Origin: an uncultured Planctomycetaceae bacterium
Lineage (GTDB): Bacteria > Planctomycetota > Planctomycetia > Pirellulales > Pirellulaceae
Assembly (NCBI GenBank): GCA_937967665.1
Contig: CALBSZ010000155.1
Location: 1 to 11,329, forward strand
Reading direction: 5' to 3'
DNA: 11,329 nt
Below, piece by piece: positions 1-5,420 of the stretch. The notes below the pieces were generated by a model that saw nothing but the letters and a program-made list of their open reading frames with translations, did no database searches and was not told the DNA's origin. The position numbers were made by a program, and so were the translations under genes. Position 1 is the stretch's first letter. Each line of letters starts with the position of its first letter.

Positions 1-1
1 C

Positions 2-1360
2 CAACCGGTGTCTCGGCGAGACGTGTTGCTGCGACTCTCCGCTGCGACGAGCTTCGTTGGGGCCGGCGGTTTGGGATCCGTCGCGACAGGTTGGGCCGAT
101 GAAGGAGACGATGTTCCCGACAAGTCGCGGTTGCACCATGACGGTAAGGTCAAATCCGTCATCTTCTACTACTGCCAAGGCGGCCCGTCGCAAGCGCACA
201 CTTTCGATCCGCCGTCATATGTGGAAGACGAAAAGCTGCATCCCTTTAAGTTCACGAAGTCAGGTCAGTCGGGCATCGAGATTTGCGACCTTTTCCCGAA
301 CTTGCAGACTGTTGCCGACGACCTCTGCCTGATTCGTGGCGGCTACGGTGCGAAGGCTTCTCATGGCGCCGCGGGCAACTACATGTTCCGCGGTTCAAAC
401 GATCTGGGAGCCAGTATCGGCGCGTGGGTTTTGTATGGGCTGGGCACGGGCAATCCTGCGTTGCCAGGCCACGTCTGCGTCAAAGGAAAGCTGCCAGGTG
501 ACGATTGGCTCGGCAACGGCGGCCGGTTACGCGGTGGCGATGGAGTTCTAACCGCCGGCGGACTTCCCAGCCAATTGCAGGCTTTGGTTGTCAACGACAT
601 GACCGACCCTATCCCGAACGTGAAATCGTTCTACGGGTCGCAGCAGGCTCAGTGGCTCGAAGCACTCAAACAGGTGAACGGGCGGCATGCCGAACGGCGT
701 CTACGTCCAGCGGACTTGGTCGCTCGCAACGAAGTATTCGACACCGCATTTCGAATGCAAACGGCCGCGCCTGAGGCGTTCGATGTCAGCAAGGAATCAG
801 CCGACACGACGATTCGCAAGCGATACGGCCTGGACGCCAAGGAGACCCGCACAACTGGCGCAAAGTGCCTGTTGGCTCGCCGACTCGTCGAACGCGGCGT
901 GCGATTCATCACGATCCCCGCATCGAACACTCCCATGAACAGCGGCGGACTCAACGGCGCGTGGGACACGCACACGTACAAACAAAGTATCGAAGGCATC
1001 CCAACGCTGTGCCAGTCGTGCGACTTGCCGTTAACCGGCTTGATTCAAGATTTGAAAGAACGCGGTTTGTTCGATCAAACGCTCATCGTTTGGGGCGGCG
1101 AGATGGGACGCGGCGACAGCGGCCACCTCAACCACAACCCCAATTCGTTTACCTGGTGGCTGGCCGGCGGCGGCGTCAAAGGTGGTCACGTTCACGGCGC
1201 ATCTGACGACAAGAGTTCGTCAGCCGTCGAAGACATCGTTCACATGCGTGACTTTCATTCAACTATCCTCTGGCTCGCCGGACTGGATCACACCAAGCTC
1301 GAATTCCAAGGCAAGAAGCTCGATTCACGTTGCCGCGTCATTCAGGAAGTGATTGCATGA
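2..1360 (+). CDS. DUF1501 family Tat-exported protein (divergent copy), 5' end probably cut by the window
   Basis: Likely an exported protein of the DUF1501 family, which belongs to the alkaline phosphatase/sulfatase-like superfamily; no substrate is known for it. The reading frame is open to the left edge. The first in-frame start is a GTG at base 8 with no room for a ribosome site, so the true start probably lies upstream. Counting from that GTG (450 aa), residues 2-31 form a Tat leader (SRRDVLLRL, then a weakly hydrophobic stretch ending GWA-D). Family landmarks follow: VKSVIFYYCQGGPS (48-61), ASIGAWVLYGLG (135-146), CLLARRLVERGVRF (287-300), WGGEMGR (362-368), FTWWLAGGGVKGG (381-393) and a C-terminal FHSTILWLAGLDH. 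Compared with the second DUF1501 gene here, several conserved polar positions differ: DTFD is HTFD, FGRTP is MGRGD, RDH is LNH, HDLH is RDFH. It may have altered metal binding or activity. Its stop overlaps the next start (ATGA), which suggests translational coupling. Confidence 0.88.
   Translation, partial: QPVSRRDVLLRLSAATSFVGAGGLGSVATGWADEGDDVPDKSRLHHDGKVKSVIFYYCQGGPSQAHTFDPPSYVEDEKLHPFKFTKSGQSGIEICDLFPNLQTVADDLCLIRGGYGAKASHGAAGNYMFRGSNDLGASIGAWVLYGLGTGNPALPGHVCVKGKLPGDDWLGNGGRLRGGDGVLTAGGLPSQLQALVVNDMTDPIPNVKSFYGSQQAQWLEALKQVNGRHAERRLRPADLVARNEVFDTAFRMQTAAPEAFDVSKESADTTIRKRYGLDAKETRTTGAKCLLARRLVERGVRFITIPASNTPMNSGGLNGAWDTHTYKQSIEGIPTLCQSCDLPLTGLIQDLKERGLFDQTLIVWGGEMGRGDSGHLNHNPNSFTWWLAGGGVKGGHVHGASDDKSSSAVEDIVHMRDFHSTILWLAGLDHTKLEFQGKKLDSRCRVIQEVIA
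1344..1349 (+). promoter_or_regulatory. Shine-Dalgarno site of the PSCyt1/PSCyt2/PSD1 gene
   Basis: AGGAAG lies 7 bases before the ATG at 1357, inside the last codons of the upstream gene. It decides the start: the reading frame also has a TTG at 1330, but that lacks a comparable site and would lengthen the overlap with gene 1. Confidence 0.65.
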
Positions 1361-3885
1361 GTGATACTATGAATTATGTAAGACGGGCACTCTTGCCCGT
1401 CCACGCCGCGACGGGCAGGAGTGCCCGTCTTACAATCGCTGCGATTTTTTGCTTTGCCTCGCAAGGCAGTGCCGATCAGGGCACTGATTTCTTCGAGTCG
1501 AGAATCCGTCCTGTGCTCGTTGAGAAGTGTTACGGTTGCCACTCGGCCAAAGCGCAAGAGGCAGGCAAGCTCAAGGGCGAGTTGCTCCTCGATACACAGA
1601 TGGGCATTCGCAAGGGCGGGGAGAGTGGACCGGCCGTCGTTCCGAAGAACGTCGAAGCGAGCCTGTTGTTGGCCGCCATTCGCCACGAGTCATTCGAGAT
1701 GCCGCCCAAGGGCAAGCTGCCAAATCAGGTAATCGAAGACTTTGTCAAATGGGTCGAAATGGGAGCGCCCGATCCACGCGACGGAAGATCCGTGCTGAAG
1801 AAAGATCTCATTGATATCGAAGCCGGTCGGAAGTTCTGGTCGTTTCGTCCGCTGCAACCAACGGCGCCCCCTAACGTCAGCGACAATTGGCCGCGGACTG
1901 ATATTGACCATTTCGTGTTTGAAACTCTTCAGCAGAACGGTTTGCGGCCGGTAGATGATGCCGATCCAACCACTCTCGTGCGTCGTTTGTATTTCGATTT
2001 GATCGGATTGCCGCCCACGCCGGAAGAAATCGCCGCGTTCATCAAATCGGCAACCACAAATCGGCAGGCTGCGACCGAGTCGCTGGTCGATCAACTCCTC
2101 GATTCACCACATTTCGGCGAGCGGTGGGGCAGGCATTGGCTGGACGTAGCTCGCTACGCCGAGAATAACGGCGCGCCGAAACAAAACGCACTTTGGCCTG
2201 ATGCGCTGAAGTACCGCGACTATGTGATTGATGCCTTTAACAATGACGAACCGTTCAATCAATTTGTGCTCGAACAGATCGCTGGTGACTTGCTACCGGC
2301 CGAATCGGAACAGGAACAACAACAGCAAGTGGTCGCGACTGGCCTGCTCGCGCTGGGCATGAAACCTGATGCCGGTACACGCATGGAAGTGATCGCCGAG
2401 CAAACGGACGTAATCGGCCGTGGGTTCCTTGGAATCGCAATTGGCTGTGCAAGATGTCACGACCACAAGTTTGATCCCGTGCCCACGCGCGACTTCTATG
2501 CGTTGGCAGGCATCCTTTTCAATTCGGTCCCTAAAGATCAAAACTCTCACGTGTCGCGTTCACGCCATCTGGCGAAGCTCGACAAATCGGATATCAAGAA
2601 GTATCAGGACTACATTCGCGGACTTTCAACGCACAACGGAACGATTAACAAGAGCCGAGCACGCATTGACGAACTTCTCGGCAAGAAAGGGCTGCAATTC
2701 GATCCGCTTCAGAGCATCGAAGAGAACATCAATCAGCTCGAAGGCAACGAACGACAGAAGGCCCAGCAAGCGGCAGCGGACATTGAAAAGGCCCAGGCAT
2801 CCCTGAAGAAGATGCGTTCGGAAGGCATTCCGGAAGTCGCACTGGCAATCGCCGTTGAAGAGACCGGATTCAAACGTAAGTTCGTCAACACGCGGATTCA
2901 GATTCGCGGCAACGAAGACAATCTGGGCGACGAGGTGCCGCGGGGCGCTTTGCAAGTCTTGACGACCGAGCCGCTGAAAATCGGTGAAGATGAAAGTGGA
3001 CGATTGCAATTTGGCAAGCTCGTCAGTTCGCATCCACTCACATACCGCGTGATGGCCAATCGCGTTTGGCATCATCTTTTTGGGCGCGGCATTGTTCGCA
3101 CGGTAGATAACTTCGGCGCGCTTGGTGAAACGCCTTCGCATCCCGCACTGCTGGAAATGCTCGCCACACGGCTTCACGAGAGCCGTTCGGTGAAGTCGTT
3201 GATTCGTGAGATCGTCTTGAGCCGCACGTATCAACTGAGTTCGGATGTAGGACGGGCACTCTTGCCCGTCAACCAGCCGACGGGCAAGAGTGCCCGTCCT
3301 ACGGAAGTCGATCCTGACAATGCGCTCGTGTGGCGGCATAGCCCTCGCCGTCGTGATGCTGAGTCGTTGCGAGACGCAATACTTGCCGCTGCCGGAACTT
3401 TGGAGCGAACCGCACCTGATCGTTGGCAACAACTCTGTTACCACACAACCGCTCAGGACCTGGACGCGATGGCACGAGCGCGACACCGAGCGATGTATCT
3501 ACCGGTGATCCGCGGCATGTTGCCCGATTTGTTCGCCGCGTTCAACTTTCCTCCACCGGATCTCGTCATTGGAAAACGAGAAACGCCATCGGTGCCTACA
3601 CAAGCTTTGTTCTTGATGAACAGCCCGCTGGTGATCGAGCAATCACAGTTCATGGCGCAACGGTTGTTAAAGGCTGAAGGCGGAACGATGAAAGATGAGG
3701 ACCGAGTTGTTCTCGCCTACAAGTTAACGCTTGGCCGGCAGCCGACAGGCGACGAGGTGAGCCGATCACTCGAGTTGATCGCCGATTGGCAATCTGAAAA
3801 CGAAGACGGACGAGAAGGGATCGACGGTTGGTCCGCGTTTTGTCAGGCATTGCTGTGCAGCGCGGAGTTTCGATTCGTCGAGTAG
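1357..3885 (+). CDS. PSCyt1-DUF1549 (PSCyt2)-DUF1553 (PSD1) exported cytochrome-like protein, with two repeat-derived peptides
   Basis: A planctomycete multidomain protein of 842 aa, predicted to be exported by Sec and to carry c-type haem; its reaction is unknown. The start at ATG 1357 overlaps the upstream stop and has a good ribosome site. The hydrophobic core is TIAAIFCFASQG (about 26-37). PSCyt1 covers about 44-140, with CYGCH at 58-62 and a likely axial Met at 115 (MPPKG). PSCyt2/DUF1549 covers about 179-390 and ends in a second CxxCH (CARCH, 364-368). A charged, helical, probably coiled-coil linker runs about 408-490. PSD1/DUF1553 covers about 555-840, with MANRVWHHLFGRGIV and RETPSVPTQALFLMNSP. 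Two copies of a palindromic repeat are translated in frame: residues 8-26, before the leader core, and 631-649, between YQLSSD and EVDPDN in PSD1. The reading frame is otherwise intact, so the gene looks functional. The DUF1501 genes on both sides are the family's usual partners. Confidence 0.93.
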   Translation: MSDTMNYVRRALLPVHAATGRSARLTIAAIFCFASQGSADQGTDFFESRIRPVLVEKCYGCHSAKAQEAGKLKGELLLDTQMGIRKGGESGPAVVPKNVEASLLLAAIRHESFEMPPKGKLPNQVIEDFVKWVEMGAPDPRDGRSVLKKDLIDIEAGRKFWSFRPLQPTAPPNVSDNWPRTDIDHFVFETLQQNGLRPVDDADPTTLVRRLYFDLIGLPPTPEEIAAFIKSATTNRQAATESLVDQLLDSPHFGERWGRHWLDVARYAENNGAPKQNALWPDALKYRDYVIDAFNNDEPFNQFVLEQIAGDLLPAESEQEQQQQVVATGLLALGMKPDAGTRMEVIAEQTDVIGRGFLGIAIGCARCHDHKFDPVPTRDFYALAGILFNSVPKDQNSHVSRSRHLAKLDKSDIKKYQDYIRGLSTHNGTINKSRARIDELLGKKGLQFDPLQSIEENINQLEGNERQKAQQAAADIEKAQASLKKMRSEGIPEVALAIAVEETGFKRKFVNTRIQIRGNEDNLGDEVPRGALQVLTTEPLKIGEDESGRLQFGKLVSSHPLTYRVMANRVWHHLFGRGIVRTVDNFGALGETPSHPALLEMLATRLHESRSVKSLIREIVLSRTYQLSSDVGRALLPVNQPTGKSARPTEVDPDNALVWRHSPRRRDAESLRDAILAAAGTLERTAPDRWQQLCYHTTAQDLDAMARARHRAMYLPVIRGMLPDLFAAFNFPPPDLVIGKRETPSVPTQALFLMNSPLVIEQSQFMAQRLLKAEGGTMKDEDRVVLAYKLTLGRQPTGDEVSRSLELIADWQSENEDGREGIDGWSAFCQALLCSAEFRFVE
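1378..1433. repeat. Palindromic repeat family A, copy 1 (inside the leader of gene 2)
   Basis: A 56-bp element with two 24-bp inverted arms (1378-1401 and 1410-1433) that differ at one position, around an 8-base spacer (CACGCCGC). Each arm is also a hairpin: stem GACGGGCA, loop CTCT (left) or GGAG (right), stem TGCCCGTC. The outer ends are GTAA and TTAC. It is translated in frame as VRRALLPVHAATGRSARLT, beginning 21 bases after the first base of the start codon. The RNA hairpins could therefore affect translation initiation. Confidence 0.9.
3247..3302. repeat. Palindromic repeat family A, copy 2 (inside the PSD1 domain of gene 2)
   Basis: A 56-bp element with perfect 24-bp inverted arms (3247-3270 and 3279-3302) around the 8-base spacer AACCAGCC. 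Each arm folds on itself: stem GACGGGCA, loop CTCT or AAGAG-type centre (loop AGAG), stem TGCCCGTC. The outer ends are GTAG and CTAC. It is translated as VGRALLPVNQPTGKSARPT in the same frame as copy 1. It lies between two well-conserved segments of the DUF1553 domain, which points to insertion in a tolerant loop. Confidence 0.92.
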
Positions 3886-3894
3886 CATTCATTA

Positions 3895-3976
3895 GTAGGA
3901 CGGGCACTCCTGCCCGTCGAACCGTAACGGGCACTCCTGCCCGTCGAACCGTAACGGGCAAGAGTGCCCGTTCTAC
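3895..3976. repeat. Palindromic repeat family A, copy 3, with an internal 27-bp tandem duplication
   Basis: This 82-bp copy fills most of the 103-base gap between genes 2 and 3. The left arm (3895-3918) begins GTAG and the right arm (3953-3976) ends CTAC. Bases 3901-3927 are repeated exactly at 3928-3954, which makes three hairpin units instead of two (loops CTCC, CTCC, AGAG) joined by GAACCGT linkers. Without the duplication it would be 55 bp, one base shorter than copies 1 and 2. No T-run follows it, so it is not a standard terminator. It could stabilise or attenuate the transcript between the two genes. Confidence 0.88.
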
Positions 3977-3981
3977 AAGGA
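3977..3981 (+). promoter_or_regulatory. Shine-Dalgarno site of the second DUF1501 gene
   Basis: AAGGA lies 7 bases before ATG 3989 and begins on the base right after the outer end of repeat copy 3. Folding of the repeat in RNA could change access to this site. Confidence 0.65.
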
Positions 3982-3988
3982 AACTCAA

Positions 3989-5407
3989 ATGACAACCACA
4001 CCCATCACTCGCCGCGAGGCGTTGAGAGCATCCGCTTGTGGATTCGGCTCATTGGCTTTGGCGGCACTTTGCAGTGATGCATCCGCGAAAGAAAGTCAAA
4101 GCCCGCTCGCTGCAAAGCAGCCGCACTTCACGCCGAAAGTCAAACGCGTGATCTTCATGTTCATGGAAGGCGGGCCGTCGCACGTTGATACGTTTGACTA
4201 CAAACCGACGCTGGCAAAACACGAAGGCAAGACGCCGCCGTACGATCAGCCAAGAGCCGGCAGCACCGGTCACAAGGATTCGGTGATGCAGCCCTCGCCA
4301 TTCAAGTTTTCGCAACACGGCGAAAGTGGGTTGTGGATTTCCGACCGGTTTCCAAATCTTGCCAAACATGCCGACGATCTTTGCGTCATCAACAGCATGC
4401 ACCACGAGACGGGCATCCACGAACCAGGCTGCGTGATGATGCACACGGGCGAATTCCGGTTCGCGCGGCCCTCGATGGGGTCTTGGATCACCTACGGACT
4501 TGGCTCAGAGAGCAACGACTTGCCGGCCTACATGGTCGTCAATCCGCGTGACCGCAACGAATCGAATGGTTGTTTTTCAAGCGCGTTTCTGCCAGCGGTC
4601 TACGACGCCACGATCATGCGCAACGTTGGCGATGGCGGAAAGGGACCGCCGCCGATTCGCAACGTGCGCAATCCGCTTTGGACTTCCGAACAACAGCGCC
4701 GCCAACTGGATTTCGTTCAAGCGATGAACCGCGATCTGCAACAGCGTCGCGAGTCAGATTCGAACATTGATGCGGTGATCGAATCGTATGAACGCGCCTT
4801 TCGCATGCAAACCGCCGTTCCGCGACTGCTCGACTTCTCCGGCGAGACTCAAAAGACGCTGCAGTCTTACGGCATCAACGCCAAAGGCCAAGGCGGCCCA
4901 TTTGCGATCCAATGCTTACTGGCGCGACGACTAGCGGAAGAAGGCGTCCGCTTTATCGAAATCTCGCAAGGTGGTTGGGACCATCACAACAGTTTGCTGA
5001 AGAACATGACAGGCAGTTCACGAAACGTCGATCAACCTATCGCCGCGTTGATCGGTGATCTGAAGCAACGCGGTTTGTGGAAAGACACGCTGCTCGTCTG
5101 GGGCGGCGAGTTTGGCCGAACACCCGCGATCGAAGACATGAAAGACAAGGAGTTCGGTCGAGACCACAACGGAGCCGGTTTCACCTATTGGCTTGCTGGC
5201 GGCGGCGTCCGAGGCGGGCTGCGCTACGGAGCCACCGACGAACTCGGTTGGTTCGCCGCTGAAAACAAAGTCCACGTTCACGACCTGCACGCCACGATAC
5301 TGCATTTGCTCGGCCTCGATCATAAGAAGCTTAGCTTCCGCTACGGTGGCCGCGATTACACGCTTACCGATGTGGACGGCGAAGTCGTGAGCGAGATTCT
5401 CACATAA
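3989..5407 (+). CDS. DUF1501 family Tat-exported protein (canonical copy)
   Basis: A 472-aa DUF1501 protein of the alkaline phosphatase/sulfatase-like superfamily, predicted to be exported in folded form by Tat. The enzymatic role is not established. The leader is TRREALRAS (7-15) plus a mild hydrophobic core to about residue 33 (DASA-KE). Landmarks are VKRVIFMFMEGGPSHVDTFD (51-70), HHETGIHEPGCVMMHTGEF (about 138-156), PSMGSWITYGLGSE (161-174), GGWDHH (328-333), WGGEFGRTP (371-379), GRDHNGAGFTYWLAGGGVRGG (390-410) and HVHDLHATILHLLGLDHKKL (429-448), ending RDYTLTDVDGEVVSEIL. The His/Asp-rich motifs expected for metal binding are all present, unlike the first DUF1501 gene here. The start has a good ribosome site, and length is normal for the family. 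It follows a PSCyt1/DUF1549/DUF1553 gene, the family's common neighbour, and is 13 bases before the next gene. Confidence 0.95.
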   Translation: MTTTPITRREALRASACGFGSLALAALCSDASAKESQSPLAAKQPHFTPKVKRVIFMFMEGGPSHVDTFDYKPTLAKHEGKTPPYDQPRAGSTGHKDSVMQPSPFKFSQHGESGLWISDRFPNLAKHADDLCVINSMHHETGIHEPGCVMMHTGEFRFARPSMGSWITYGLGSESNDLPAYMVVNPRDRNESNGCFSSAFLPAVYDATIMRNVGDGGKGPPPIRNVRNPLWTSEQQRRQLDFVQAMNRDLQQRRESDSNIDAVIESYERAFRMQTAVPRLLDFSGETQKTLQSYGINAKGQGGPFAIQCLLARRLAEEGVRFIEISQGGWDHHNSLLKNMTGSSRNVDQPIAALIGDLKQRGLWKDTLLVWGGEFGRTPAIEDMKDKEFGRDHNGAGFTYWLAGGGVRGGLRYGATDELGWFAAENKVHVHDLHATILHLLGLDHKKLSFRYGGRDYTLTDVDGEVVSEILT

Positions 5408-5420
5408 ACTCAAAACAGAA

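Noticed and set aside
1330..1356. Longer version of gene 2 starting at TTG 1330
   Set aside because: ATG 1357 has AGGAAG at 7 bases and overlaps the upstream stop in the common ATGA form; the TTG start has no support.
3247..3302. Copy 2 as a gene-disrupting insertion (pseudogene)
   Set aside because: The frame is kept and all downstream DUF1553 motifs are present through a normal C terminus, so there is no sign of inactivation.
2626..3486. Long open frame on the - strand (286 codons)
   Set aside because: It lies wholly antisense to gene 2, shows no recognisable motif, and part of it is the reverse reading of repeat copy 2. The + strand frame has clear family motifs.
3895..3976. CRISPR array
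   Set aside because: The 27-bp units are directly adjacent without unique spacers and belong to the palindromic family found elsewhere in the window; no cas genes are present.
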